DNA of 64,000 bases from Burkholderia sp. HI2500. Its GTDB lineage: Bacteria > Pseudomonadota > Gammaproteobacteria > Burkholderiales > Burkholderiaceae. The stretch is taken from the NCBI RefSeq assembly GCF_002223055.1, contig NZ_NKFL01000006.1, positions 248,001-312,000 on the forward strand. Reading direction: 5' to 3'. Positions 47,769-56,926 of the stretch are shown piece after piece. The translations under genes were made by a program, and so were the position numbers. The notes beneath the pieces are model-generated. The model worked only from the letters and a program-made list of their open reading frames with translations. It made no database searches and had not been told where the DNA came from. Position 1 is the first letter of the stretch. The number at the start of each line of letters is the position of its first letter.

Positions 47769-49142
47769 TCAGTCGCACTCGCGCGCCATCGGGCTGCCGT
47801 GCGCGGCGTCGGCGTGGACGTGCGATTCAACGGGGGCGGCCGCCGGCACACCGTTGAGCAGCGCGTTGAGCAGCACCGACACGAGGCACGCGAGCACGAC
47901 GCCGCTGTGCAGGAACGGCTGCGTCCAGTCGGGCATGTGCGCGAACACCTTCGGCGCCATCACCGGAATCAGCGCGGTCGCGATCGTGAAGCCGACGATC
48001 AGCACGTTGTAGCGGTTGCCTTCGAAGTCGACTTTCGCGAGCGTCTGCACGCCGGCGGCGACCACCACGCCGAACATCGCGATACCGGCACCGCCGAGCG
48101 CGGCCGACGGCGTCGACGCGACGATCGCGCCGATCTTCGGCACCAGCGCGACGACGCACATCAGCACGCCGCTGACCGCGACGATCCAGCGGCTGCGCAC
48201 GCCGGTCAGGATCACGAGCCCGACGTTCTCCATGAACGCGATGAACGGGAACGCGGCGAACGTGCCGGCGATCGCGCTCGCGACGCCGTTCGCCCGCAGC
48301 CCGCGCACCACGTCCTCCTCGCTCACCTGCTTCTCGACGATGTCGCCGATCGCGACGAACAGGCCCATCGACTCGACCATCTGCACGATCATCACGACGA
48401 CCATCGTCAGCACCGGCACGATCGCGAACACCGGTGTGCCGAAGTGGAACGGGTAGGGCACGGTGAACCACGGCGCGGCGGCGACGTTCGTGAAGTTGCC
48501 CATCCCGAGCGCGATCGCGAGCAGGCTGCCCGCGACGAGCCCGATCAGCACCGACAGGTTGCGCAGGAACGCGTTCGCGAAGCGGTTGACCGCGAGGATC
48601 ACGACCGCGACGACGAGCGCGACCGCGAGAAACGACAGCTCGCCGAACTGCAGCTTCGCTGCGTCGCCGCCGCCGGCCCACTGGTACGCGACCGGAAACA
48701 GCTGCAGCCCGATCACGGTGACGATGCAGCCGGTCACGACCGGCGGGAACAGGCGGCGCAGCCGGCCGACCAGCGGCGCGGCGAAGGTCGTGATGATGCC
48801 CGCGCCGATCACCGCGCCGCACACGCCGGCGAATCCCACGCCCGGCGTCAGGCCGATCGCGATCACGGGGCCGACGCTGCTGAACGCGACGCCCTGCAGG
48901 ATCGGCAGGCGCACGCCGAGTTTCCAGACGCCGACCGTTTGCAGGATCGTCGAGATGCCGGAACAGAACAGCGCGGTGCTGATCAGCACGGTCGTGTCGG
49001 CGGGCGACATCTTCAACGCCGATGCGACGATCAGCGGCACCGCGATCGCGCCGATATAGGCGACGAGCATGTGTTGCAGGCCGAGCGTCAGCATCTGGCG
49101 GCGCGGCAGGACCCGATCGACGGGATGTGAAGCAGCGTTCAT
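47769..49142 (-). CDS. NCS2 family nucleobase permease
   Basis: 457 residues with about twelve to fourteen hydrophobic helices. The transport motif QMVESMGLFVAIGD and the signature FMENVGLVILTGVRSR (N-x-G-x4-T form) mark the xanthine/uracil permease group. The C-terminus is His/Ala-rich. It imports a purine- or pyrimidine-like heterocycle with protons, presumably the substrate of the operon. The start at 49142 has a GGAG site. Confidence 0.9.
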   Translation of the reverse strand: MNAASHPVDRVLPRRQMLTLGLQHMLVAYIGAIAVPLIVASALKMSPADTTVLISTALFCSGISTILQTVGVWKLGVRLPILQGVAFSSVGPVIAIGLTPGVGFAGVCGAVIGAGIITTFAAPLVGRLRRLFPPVVTGCIVTVIGLQLFPVAYQWAGGGDAAKLQFGELSFLAVALVVAVVILAVNRFANAFLRNLSVLIGLVAGSLLAIALGMGNFTNVAAAPWFTVPYPFHFGTPVFAIVPVLTMVVVMIVQMVESMGLFVAIGDIVEKQVSEEDVVRGLRANGVASAIAGTFAAFPFIAFMENVGLVILTGVRSRWIVAVSGVLMCVVALVPKIGAIVASTPSAALGGAGIAMFGVVVAAGVQTLAKVDFEGNRYNVLIVGFTIATALIPVMAPKVFAHMPDWTQPFLHSGVVLACLVSVLLNALLNGVPAAAPVESHVHADAAHGSPMARECD

Positions 49143-49203
49143 GGGCGAGTCTCCTGAGGTTCGTTTGCGGGCGGGCGCGCGATGCGCCCGCCTGGCGTGC
49201 CCG

Positions 49204-50337
49204 TCAGGCCGCGACCGCCGCGGCGAGACAGGCATGGAAGCGGTCGGTCAGCGCGGCGCGATCGAGGTCGCGGCCGATGAAAACGATGCGTGACGAGCGC
49301 GGCTCGCACCCCCACGCCTGCGCGGCGCGCAGTTCGATCACGCCGTGCACGCCCTGCAGCACGTAGCGCTGCGCGCGGCCCTGCACGGCGAGGATGCCCT
49401 TCATCCGGAACAGGTTCGCGGTATCGGCGCGGCGCAGCTCGCCGAGCCACGCCTCGAGCGCGTCGAGATCGACGTCCGCCTCCACTTCGATGCCGACCGA
49501 CGACACGCTCGCGTCGTGTTCGTGATGATCGTGATCGTCGTCGTGTGCGCGGGCTTCGTGCGCGTGGTCGTCGTGCTCATGCTTGTGCTCGTGCTCGTGC
49601 TCGTGCTCATGCTCGTGCGCGTGTTCGTCCGCATGCGGCGCATCGGCCTGCAGCCCGTCGCTCTCGACGAGGATCTGCGCGAATTCGTTCGCGCCGATGC
49701 CGAGGATGCGATCGAGATCGACCTGCGCATAGCTCGACGTGACGATCTCCGCCGTCGTGTTCAGCGCGCGCAGCCGCGCGGTCAGCGCATCGACGTCCGG
49801 TGCGTCGACGAGGTCGACCTTGTTGATCACGATGCGGTCCGCGCAGACGATCTGGTCGACCGCCTGGTTGTCGCGGCCGTCGAGCACCAGATCGTCGAGG
49901 TGCGCGCGGATATGCTTCGCGTCGACCATCGTGACGACCGCGTCGAGCGCGACCTCCTTCGCGATCGGATCGTCGAGGAAGAAGGTCTGCGCGACCGGAT
50001 ACGGATCGGCGAGGCCGCTCGTCTCGACGATGATGTGATCGAGCCGGTCGGGGCGCGCGACGAGCATCCGCACGATCCGCACGAGATCCTCGCGCACCGC
50101 GCCGACGCAGCACACGCAGCCGTTGGTCATCTCGTAGATTTCCTCGGTCGATTCGAGCACGAGGCCGCCGTCGATGCCGATCTCGCCGAACTCGTTCTCG
50201 ATCACCGCGATCTTGCGGCCGTGCTTCTCGCGCAGGATGTAGTTCAGCAGCGTGGTCTTGCCCGCGCCGAGAAAGCCGGTGAGCACGGTGACCGGAATCT
50301 TCTCGACGTCGCTGTGGGTGGTGTGGATGTGGGTCAT
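49204..50337 (-). CDS. CobW/COG0523 GTPase metallochaperone with His-rich linker
   Basis: 377 residues. Walker [10 protein letters not shown] (residue 19 onward), the CxCC metal site [12 protein letters not shown] base recognition, and a C-terminal CobW_C domain. Between them a strongly His/Glu-rich stretch (about residues 230-275, HEHEHEHE repeats) offers many zinc-binding positions. It probably loads metal into one of the operon's amidohydrolases, the deaminase or the paired ACMSD-like enzymes. Its start overlaps the previous stop by ATGA. Confidence 0.9.
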   Translation of the reverse strand: MTHIHTTHSDVEKIPVTVLTGFLGAGKTTLLNYILREKHGRKIAVIENEFGEIGIDGGLVLESTEEIYEMTNGCVCCVGAVREDLVRIVRMLVARPDRLDHIIVETSGLADPYPVAQTFFLDDPIAKEVALDAVVTMVDAKHIRAHLDDLVLDGRDNQAVDQIVCADRIVINKVDLVDAPDVDALTARLRALNTTAEIVTSSYAQVDLDRILGIGANEFAQILVESDGLQADAPHADEHAHEHEHEHEHEHKHEHDDHAHEARAHDDDHDHHEHDASVSSVGIEVEADVDLDALEAWLGELRRADTANLFRMKGILAVQGRAQRYVLQGVHGVIELRAAQAWGCEPRSSRIVFIGRDLDRAALTDRFHACLAAAVAA

Positions 50338-50948
50338 GATGCATCTCCGTTGAGTCGGTTGGGCTGCGGGTTCGGCTGTGATGCGTTTTCTTTCCAGCGA
50401 TGGACGGTGCGGGAATCGAGGTCGAACAGGTCGAGCACGCGGCCGAGCGTGTGGTCGATCATCTGGTCGAGCGAAGCGGGGCGCGCGTAGAACGCCGGCA
50501 CCGGCGGCGCGACGATCGCGCCCATCTCCGTGACGGTGGCCATGTTGCGCAGGTGCGTGAGCGTGTACGGCGTCTCGCGTGCGAGCAGCACGAGCCGGCG
50601 GCGCTCCTTCAGCACGACGTCGGCCGCGCGCGAGATCAGGCCGGAGGAAAGACCGCTCGCGATCTCGGCGAGCGTCTTCATCGAGCACGGCGCGACGATC
50701 ATCCCGAGCGTGCGGAACGACCCGCTCGAGATCGGCGCCGCGATGTCGTCGCTGCGGTACAGCACGCTCGCGAGCGCCGTGATGTCGGACAGCCGGAAGT
50801 CGGTCTCGTGCGCCATCGTCAGCGCAGCGGCGCGCGACACGACGACGTGCGTCTCGATGTCGAGGTCGCGCAGCAGCGCGAGCAGCCGCATCCCGTACAC
50901 GAAGCCGGATGCACCGCTGATGCCGACCACGAGCCGCCGCGCGCTCAT
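50334..50948 (-). CDS. UbiX-type flavin prenyltransferase
   Basis: 204 residues. The FMN-binding [11 protein letters not shown] is at residues 8-18, and the [20 protein letters not shown] segment and the RxxL/RETP segment are standard. It makes prenylated FMN, the cofactor of UbiD decarboxylases. The partner UbiD gene overlaps its start by four bases. Cytoplasmic. Confidence 0.92.
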   Translation of the reverse strand: MSARRLVVGISGASGFVYGMRLLALLRDLDIETHVVVSRAAALTMAHETDFRLSDITALASVLYRSDDIAAPISSGSFRTLGMIVAPCSMKTLAEIASGLSSGLISRAADVVLKERRRLVLLARETPYTLTHLRNMATVTEMGAIVAPPVPAFYARPASLDQMIDHTLGRVLDLFDLDSRTVHRWKENASQPNPQPNRLNGDAS

Positions 50949-52339
50949 CGCGACGCTCCGCCGAGTTGCGCGATCACGTGTGCGGCACGCTGCATCGCGG
51001 CGTCGCCGACGCGTGCGCGCACGCCGTCGAAGCGCGAGCCGCGCGTCGCGTCGATCCCCATCCGCGACGTCGTGCCGTCGGCCGACGACGACGGATCGAG
51101 CGGGCTGCCGGGCAGGCCGTCGACGACGAACAGGTCGCGGTGCGGCTGGAAGTGCGTCGCGATGGCCCACAGCACCTGCGCGTCGTCGGTGATGTCGACG
51201 TCGCTGTCGACCGCGACGACGTTCTTCAGGTACGGATCCCAGCCGAGCAGCGCGAGCATGATCTGGCGCGCCTCGCCGTCGCGCGACTGCTTCAGCGCGA
51301 CGTAGCAGTGAAAGTGCGTGCCGGAATTCGGATAGTGAATCGCGGTGACGGCCGGAAAGCGCGCCTTCAGCTTCTCGCTCATCTCGGCTTCGCGCGGCAG
51401 GCGCGCGAGCGTCAGGTGTTCCGCGTACGGGCCGCCGACCACGTCGACGAGCCATGCATCCTTGCGCCGCATCATCGCGTCGATGCGCAGCACGTTGTTG
51501 GTCGAGCGGTCCGACGAGTAGCCGGTGAATTCGCCGAACGGGCCTTCTTCCGCATGCGCGTCGGGATCGATCGTGCATTCGAGCACGAACTCGGCGGCGG
51601 CCGGCACGCCGATGCCGTGTCGCGGCGTGCGCACGAGCTGCAGCGGCGCGCCGAACAACCCGCCGGCAATCGCGCGCTCATCCGCGCCGAACGGCACGCG
51701 AGCGGCGGCCGCGAGCATGAACAGCGGATGCGCGCCGATCACCATCGCCACCTTGAGCGTGTCGCCGCGCGCCTTCGCGGTCTGCAGCATCCGCCACAGA
51801 TGGCCGCGCGAATGCAGGCTCGTCGCCAGCGCGTTGCGCGCATGCGGCATCGAGCGGTGGTAGCTGAGGTTCGCGACGCCCGTCACCGGATCTTCGGCGA
51901 CGATCACCGCGTTGGTCACGTAGGGCCCGCGATCGGTTTCGAAGTGGCGGATCATCGGCAACTGCGCGAGATCGACCGCGTCGCCTTCGGTCACCTGATC
52001 GAGCACGGGGCCGTGCGGCACGACGACCGGCGCGACGGGCGCGTTCGCACGCTGCTGCCACGCGTCGAACAGGCCGTTCGCATCGACGCCGAACAGCCGG
52101 CCGATGCGCGTGCGGGACGCAAATACGTTGGTGACGAGCGGTGTCGACACACCGTCGACGCGCTCGCAGACGAGCATCTCGTGTCGCCCGCGCGCGGCGA
52201 GCGACGCGACGACGGCCGTGACGTCCTGGTCGGCGGACAGCGGCTGCGCGAGCGTCAGCACGTCGTCCGGAAAGCGTTCGCGATAGGCGTTCGCGAAGTG
52301 ATGAAAATCCTGCTGCTCGGCGAAAAAGCTGGACGCCAT
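50945..52339 (-). CDS. UbiD-family decarboxylase
   Basis: 464 residues. The Asn/Glu-Arg-Glu catalytic area of UbiD is seen in the [23 protein letters not shown] segment, and the N-terminal ERVDG and [18 protein letters not shown] segments are typical of the family. It uses prenyl-FMN to decarboxylate (or carboxylate) an unsaturated or aromatic acid. Length fits the 450-500 residue norm. Together with UbiX it forms one translational unit. Substrate unknown. Confidence 0.92.
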   Translation of the reverse strand: MASSFFAEQQDFHHFANAYRERFPDDVLTLAQPLSADQDVTAVVASLAARGRHEMLVCERVDGVSTPLVTNVFASRTRIGRLFGVDANGLFDAWQQRANAPVAPVVVPHGPVLDQVTEGDAVDLAQLPMIRHFETDRGPYVTNAVIVAEDPVTGVANLSYHRSMPHARNALATSLHSRGHLWRMLQTAKARGDTLKVAMVIGAHPLFMLAAAARVPFGADERAIAGGLFGAPLQLVRTPRHGIGVPAAAEFVLECTIDPDAHAEEGPFGEFTGYSSDRSTNNVLRIDAMMRRKDAWLVDVVGGPYAEHLTLARLPREAEMSEKLKARFPAVTAIHYPNSGTHFHCYVALKQSRDGEARQIMLALLGWDPYLKNVVAVDSDVDITDDAQVLWAIATHFQPHRDLFVVDGLPGSPLDPSSSADGTTSRMGIDATRGSRFDGVRARVGDAAMQRAAHVIAQLGGASR

Positions 52340-52420
52340 GATGCACTCCGTCGGATGCGGAAGGGGAAAGGCCGGATCGCACGCGTGTTCGATGCGGCAC
52401 GCGATCCGGCTGCCGGCGCG

Positions 52421-53326
52421 TTACAGGTAGGTCGACGTGAGGCGCTTCTGCGCTTCGTCGAGATCCTTCGGCGGCCTGGTCGGCTCGATGCCGACGAGGC
52501 GGGCGATGTTGTTGCCCATGTAGTCCTCGAGGCCGTCCTCGTCGAGATCCATCCCCTGCGGCGCGGGCCCGCACAGCATTTCCAGCTCGCGCAGCCACAT
52601 GCCGGGTTCGTTCGGCGGCGAATCGGTGCCGAACACGATCTTGTTGCGCGGCAGCTCGCGGGCGAACTCGACGATCCGCGACTGGTAGCACCAGCCCGAT
52701 TCGCAGTACACGTTCGGCGTATCCATCGCCATCCAGAACGCTTCGAACGAGTAGTTGCCACCCGTCTGGATCCCGAAGTGACCGATGATGAAGTTCACCA
52801 TCGGAAACTCGCGGATGATCGGATAGAACTGCGTCGGGATCGTGTACGGGCCGTCACCGGTGTGGATCAGCACGACGATGTTGTACTTCGCGCAGACCTT
52901 CATCGCGGGGCGCAGCCAGTCGAGCGCGCGATCGGGCCGGTAGCCGTGCATGTTCGCGTGCAGCTTCACCATCTTGAAGCCGTACTCCCTGATGTGGAAT
53001 TCGAGCTCCGCCGCGCCGTTCTCCGGGCCCCAGCGCGGGTTGTACGTGAAGTTGCCGATGAAGCGGTCGGGGTACTTCTGCGTGAGCTCGGCGATATACG
53101 CCATGTAGTCGCGAATGCCTTCACGGCCGCGGCGGTTGCCGTCGCGATAGCCGGTGTTGCCCGGCGGCGGCTGGATGAAGCCCATGTCGATGCGGCGCGG
53201 CTTGCCGTTGATGATGTACGGGCCGTCCATCATCTTCAGCAGGCGTTCGCCGGTGAACGGTTCGCCGGTGTGGCGCCAGGCCTCGTCGACGAGGTTGGTC
53301 GGGTGCAGGTGCGTATCGATGATCAT
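52421..53326 (-). CDS. ACMSD-like metal-dependent amidohydrolase (active-site complete)
   Basis: 301 residues, amidohydrolase 2 family. The N-terminal metal motif is intact (IIDTHLHP, residues 2-9), with a later His in LIHTGDGPYTIP and FIIGHFG and Asp in FGTDSPPNEPG. It acts as a hydrolase or a metal-dependent decarboxylase (ACMSD/5-carboxyvanillate decarboxylase kin). The upstream paralogue is visibly similar along the whole length, so this is a tandem duplication. Gap to it is 36 bases. Confidence 0.88.
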   Translation of the reverse strand: MIIDTHLHPTNLVDEAWRHTGEPFTGERLLKMMDGPYIINGKPRRIDMGFIQPPPGNTGYRDGNRRGREGIRDYMAYIAELTQKYPDRFIGNFTYNPRWGPENGAAELEFHIREYGFKMVKLHANMHGYRPDRALDWLRPAMKVCAKYNIVVLIHTGDGPYTIPTQFYPIIREFPMVNFIIGHFGIQTGGNYSFEAFWMAMDTPNVYCESGWCYQSRIVEFARELPRNKIVFGTDSPPNEPGMWLRELEMLCGPAPQGMDLDEDGLEDYMGNNIARLVGIEPTRPPKDLDEAQKRLTSTYL

Positions 53327-53362
53327 GCAATGCTCCGGAATCGGGAGAGAGGGGCGCGGGCG

Positions 53363-54265
53363 TCAGGCGGCGAGCAGGGCTTTCGCTTCGTCGACGGTGC
53401 GCGGCGCGGGCGTCGGTTCGAGGCCGATCATTCGCGCGGTGTTGTTGCCGAGGTAATCCTCGAGCGTGTCCTCGTCGAGATTCATCCCTTGCGGCGGATC
53501 GAAGCACAGCACCTCGAGCAGCCGCAGCCACATGCCCGGTTCGTTCGGCGGCGTGTCGGAGCCGAACAGGATCTTGTGCTTCGGCAGCACCTTCGCGAAT
53601 TCGACGATCCGCGACTGCAGGCACCAGCCCGATTCGCAATACACGTTCGGCAGGTCCATCGCGAGCTGGAACGGCTCGAAGCAGTAGACGCCGCCCGTCT
53701 GCACCCCGAAGTGCGCCATGATGAAATTGACCGTCGGGAATTCCTTGATCATCGGCACCCACTCGGTCGGGATGCTGTACGGGCCGTCGCCGGTGTGCAG
53801 CTTCACGAGCACGCCGAGTTCCGCGCATTTCTTCAGCGCGGGGCGCAGCCAGTCGAGTGCGCGGTCGGGCCGGTACGCATGCATGTTGGCCTGGAACTGC
53901 ACCATCTTGAAGCCGAGCTTGCGCACGTAGTGATCGATCGCGTTCACGCCGTTCTCCACCCCGCAGCGCGGGTTGTAGACGAAGCAGCCGATGAAGCGGT
54001 CGGGGTGCTTGCGCACCATCTCGACCGTATACGCCATGTACGCATCGATCGATTCGGTGCCCGACTTCTCGCCGTCGGTATACGTATAGATGGTGTTGCC
54101 TTGCGGCGGCTGGATGAACGCCTTGTCGACGCGGCGCGGCTTGCCGTTGATGAGGAACGGGCCGTTCATCGTCTCGATCAGGCGCTCGCCGGTGAACGGC
54201 GGGCCGTCGTGACGCCATGCGAGGTCGACGAGATTCGTCGGGTAACAGCTGGTGTCGATGATCAT
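53363..54265 (-). CDS. ACMSD-like amidohydrolase paralogue lacking the HxH metal motif
   Basis: 300 residues, similar to the next gene along the whole length (same LVDLAWRH, FTGERL, NGKPRR, HTGDGP and PPNEPG segments). The N-terminal HxH is replaced: IIDTSCYP instead of IIDTHLHP, so both first metal ligands are gone (Ser and Tyr). The other ligand segments (LHTGDGP, MAHFG, FGSDTPPNEPG) remain. It could be a non-catalytic partner subunit, or use a different metal arrangement. It is the first gene of the operon, behind the divergent LysR gene. Confidence 0.88.
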   Translation of the reverse strand: MIIDTSCYPTNLVDLAWRHDGPPFTGERLIETMNGPFLINGKPRRVDKAFIQPPQGNTIYTYTDGEKSGTESIDAYMAYTVEMVRKHPDRFIGCFVYNPRCGVENGVNAIDHYVRKLGFKMVQFQANMHAYRPDRALDWLRPALKKCAELGVLVKLHTGDGPYSIPTEWVPMIKEFPTVNFIMAHFGVQTGGVYCFEPFQLAMDLPNVYCESGWCLQSRIVEFAKVLPKHKILFGSDTPPNEPGMWLRLLEVLCFDPPQGMNLDEDTLEDYLGNNTARMIGLEPTPAPRTVDEAKALLAA

Positions 54266-54508
54266 CTACTCGATCTCCTTGAGAGGAACCGGAAAGGCCG
54301 GTTGCCGTATCGCGGGCAGGCACGTCGATGAAGCGACCTGTCGGTCGGATTCATGCGGCCCTTTGCAAGGCGCATTATTTTTTTGCGCCTTCCCCTCGCC
54401 GGCATCGAGTGACACACTGCGACGTGCACTGCTGCTTGGGACCGAGTGTCACCAGCCGAATGTGCTCTGTACAATATTTTTTACTGACGCTCTTGATACG
54501 TTTGCGAT

Positions 54509-55399
54509 ATGGACATGCGTGTGTTGCGTTACTTCGCGGTGCTGGCCGACGAACTGCATTTCGGGCGCGCGGCCGCGCGGCTCCATATCTCGCAGCCGCC
54601 GTTGAGCCAGCAGATCCGGCTGCTCGAGGAGCAGCTCGGCACTGCGCTGTTCGTACGCTCGCAGCATCGCGTCGAATTGACCGAGGCAGGGAAAACACTG
54701 AAGGAGCAGGTGCCGCTGATCGTCGCGCAGTTCGATCGCGCGATCGATCTCACGCGTTGCGCGGGGCGCGGCGAAGTGGGGCGGCTCGCGGTCGGCATCA
54801 TCAGCTCGGCGATGGTCGTGCCGATTCCGCGTGCGTTGCGCGTGTTCGCCGAACGCCATCCGCACGTGCACTGGTCGCTGCACGAGATGACGCCGGCCGC
54901 GCAGATCGATGCGCTGAAGGAGAAGCGGCTCGACGTGTGCTTCTTCCGGCTGTTCCAGGACGATCCGGCGATCCGCAGCGAGATCGTGGTGCGCGAAACG
55001 GCCGTGGCCGTGCTGCCGTCAGGCCATCCGCTCGCGTCGCGCGACGCGATCGCGCTCGGCGAGCTGGCCGGCGAGCAGTTCGTGTCATTCGGCTTGCGGC
55101 ATTCGCAACTGGCGCGCTTCCTGCAGCAGAGCTGTGTCGATGCGCGCTTCACGCCGCGGATCGCGCACGAGGTCGTCGAGGTGCACACGCTGCTGTCGCT
55201 GGTGCGTGAAGGGCTGGGCGTCGCGCTGCTGCCCGCGTCGTCGCGGCAGATCTCGACGGGCGGCGTCGCGTTCGTGCCGCTGCTGCCGCCGGCGCTCGAG
55301 GTGTCGCTGCAGGCGCGCTACCGCGCGGACGATACGTCCGCGGTGCTCGGCGCGTTCCTCGACACCGTGCGCGAGGTCGCGGCGGAGTTCAGCGCGTAG
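54509..55399 (+). CDS. LysR regulator, probable controller of the UbiD/amidohydrolase operon
   Basis: 296 residues. Winged helix-turn-helix at residues 1-60 (FGRAAARLHISQPPLSQQI), effector domain after residue 90. It is divergent from the first amidohydrolase gene with 243 bases between starts. LysR activators normally control the divergent operon in response to a pathway intermediate. The C-terminal end lies 9 bases from another, convergent LysR gene. Confidence 0.9.
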   Translation: MDMRVLRYFAVLADELHFGRAAARLHISQPPLSQQIRLLEEQLGTALFVRSQHRVELTEAGKTLKEQVPLIVAQFDRAIDLTRCAGRGEVGRLAVGIISSAMVVPIPRALRVFAERHPHVHWSLHEMTPAAQIDALKEKRLDVCFFRLFQDDPAIRSEIVVRETAVAVLPSGHPLASRDAIALGELAGEQFVSFGLRHSQLARFLQQSCVDARFTPRIAHEVVEVHTLLSLVREGLGVALLPASSRQISTGGVAFVPLLPPALEVSLQARYRADDTSAVLGAFLDTVREVAAEFSA

Positions 55400-55408
55400 C
55401 GGCGCGCA

Positions 55409-56302
55409 TCAACATGCGAGCGACTGCGCGACCAGCGTACCGATCGCGTCGACCAGCGGCTTGACGCGCGCATGGCGCTCGCGCGGCCAGATCGCGTGCA
55501 GGTTGTAGTGCGTCGGAATCGCGATCGTGCAGAGTTCGACGAGCCGGCCGTCGCGGCGCGCATCCGCGGCGAGCAGCCCGCGCACCAGCCCGGCGCCGAG
55601 CCCGGACGCGAGCGTTGCGACGAGCCCCGCCGCGTTGTCGAACACGGCGATCGTGTCCGGTTCGACGGGTTCGAGGCCCGCCGCTTCGAGCCACGGAATC
55701 CACGACCGCTTCGTATAGCCGAGCAGCGGCAGCTCCAACACCTGTTCGGGCGTGAGCGGCGCGGTCAGCCCGTAACGTTCGAGCAGCGCCGGCGCGGCCA
55801 TCGCGGTCAGCCGGTCGGGGCAGACCAGCGCGCTGTCCACGCCTTCCCATTCGCCGTAGCCATAGCGCAGCGCGACATCGATGTGGTCGAATGCATCGCG
55901 ATCATGGCGCGGCGCTGACAGCACCGTCAGCGTCGTGCCGTCGAGCGTGCGCATCAATGCCGGCAGCCGCGCGGGCAGCCAGCCCTGCATCAGTTCCGGA
56001 TCGACGTCGAGCCGGAGTGACGGCCCGGTCGTGCGCCCCTTCACCGACGACAGTGCGCGATCGATCTGCTCGAGCCCGTCCGACAACTGGTTCGCGAACA
56101 GCGTGCCGGCATCGGTCAGCATCACGCGGCCGCCGGCGCGGGCGAACAGCGGCTGGCCGATGAATTCCTCGAGCGAGCGAATCTGCTGGCTGATCGCGCT
56201 GTGCGTGAGCGCCAGCTGGCGTGCCGCGCTGGAAAAGCTGCCGACCCGCGCGGCGTGCAGAAACGCCTGCATCGACTGGATCGAAGGGTATCGCTTGAGC
56301 AT
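55409..56302 (-). CDS. LysR regulator adjacent to the IorAB-type genes
   Basis: 297 residues. Helix-turn-helix region contains FSSAARQLALTHSAISQQI, as in the GcvA-like branch of LysR proteins. It is divergent from the 2Fe-2S/molybdopterin oxidoreductase pair with about 130 bases between starts, so it likely controls them. It is convergent with the other LysR gene and clearly different from it in the effector part. Confidence 0.9.
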   Translation of the reverse strand: MLKRYPSIQSMQAFLHAARVGSFSSAARQLALTHSAISQQIRSLEEFIGQPLFARAGGRVMLTDAGTLFANQLSDGLEQIDRALSSVKGRTTGPSLRLDVDPELMQGWLPARLPALMRTLDGTTLTVLSAPRHDRDAFDHIDVALRYGYGEWEGVDSALVCPDRLTAMAAPALLERYGLTAPLTPEQVLELPLLGYTKRSWIPWLEAAGLEPVEPDTIAVFDNAAGLVATLASGLGAGLVRGLLAADARRDGRLVELCTIAIPTHYNLHAIWPRERHARVKPLVDAIGTLVAQSLAC

Positions 56303-56430
56303 CTGTTAGTCCGACTGACAGGGATTCGACGAAATGATCGCTGGCGCACCCGCGCATCGCGTTTCGATAATGCTCCGGAACCGCGCGATGGGCGCGGGCC
56401 GACCCAGGAATGCGAATCAGGAGACCGCGC

Positions 56431-56925
56431 ATGATCGACATCGTCGTGAACGATACACGCCATTCGCTCGAGAATGTACCGGGGGATATGCCGTTGCTGT
56501 GGGTGCTGCGCGACCGGCTCAAGCTCACCGGCACGAAGTTCGGCTGCGGCAAGGGCCTGTGCGGCGCGTGCACCGTGCATCTCGACGGGCAGGCCGTGCG
56601 CGCGTGCCTGATTCCGGCCGTCGCCGCGCACGGGCGGCACGTGACGACGATCGAGGGGTTGTCGCCGGACGGGCGGCATCCGCTGCAACTCGCGTGGGTC
56701 GCCGAGGACGTGCCGCAATGCGGCTATTGCCAGCCGGGGCAGCTGATGCAGGCGGCCGCGCTGCTGAAGGGCGGGCAGCCGGTGGACGACGATGCCATCG
56801 TGCAGGCGATGTCGGGCAATATCTGCCGCTGCGGCACGTATGCACGTATTCACCGCGCGATCAAGCGTGCGGCGTCCGGCGATCCGTCGCTGAAGGCCGC
56901 GGCCGAACCCGCGAAGGAGGCGTGA
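56431..56925 (+). CDS. 2Fe-2S subunit of a molybdenum hydroxylase (IorA-like)
   Basis: 164 residues. Plant-ferredoxin-type cluster: Cys39, Cys44, Cys47 and Cys59; second helical cluster: Cys97, Cys100, Cys132 and Cys134. This is the small subunit of the two-subunit isoquinoline 1-oxidoreductase type. It moves electrons from the molybdenum site to a cytochrome. It starts after GGAG and lies one base before the large subunit gene. Confidence 0.92.
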   Translation: MIDIVVNDTRHSLENVPGDMPLLWVLRDRLKLTGTKFGCGKGLCGACTVHLDGQAVRACLIPAVAAHGRHVTTIEGLSPDGRHPLQLAWVAEDVPQCGYCQPGQLMQAAALLKGGQPVDDDAIVQAMSGNICRCGTYARIHRAIKRAASGDPSLKAAAEPAKEA

Positions 56926-56926
56926 C

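Noticed and set aside
49520..49640. Tandem repeat or CRISPR-like array in the CobW gene
   Set aside because: The repeat is made of His/Glu codons inside a conserved gene, in frame, without spacers.
50966..54331. Long antisense frame opposite the UbiD/amidohydrolase genes
   Set aside because: It contains no recognisable domain and lies exactly opposite conserved enzymes. The repeated phrases in it only reflect the tandem amidohydrolase duplication on the other strand.
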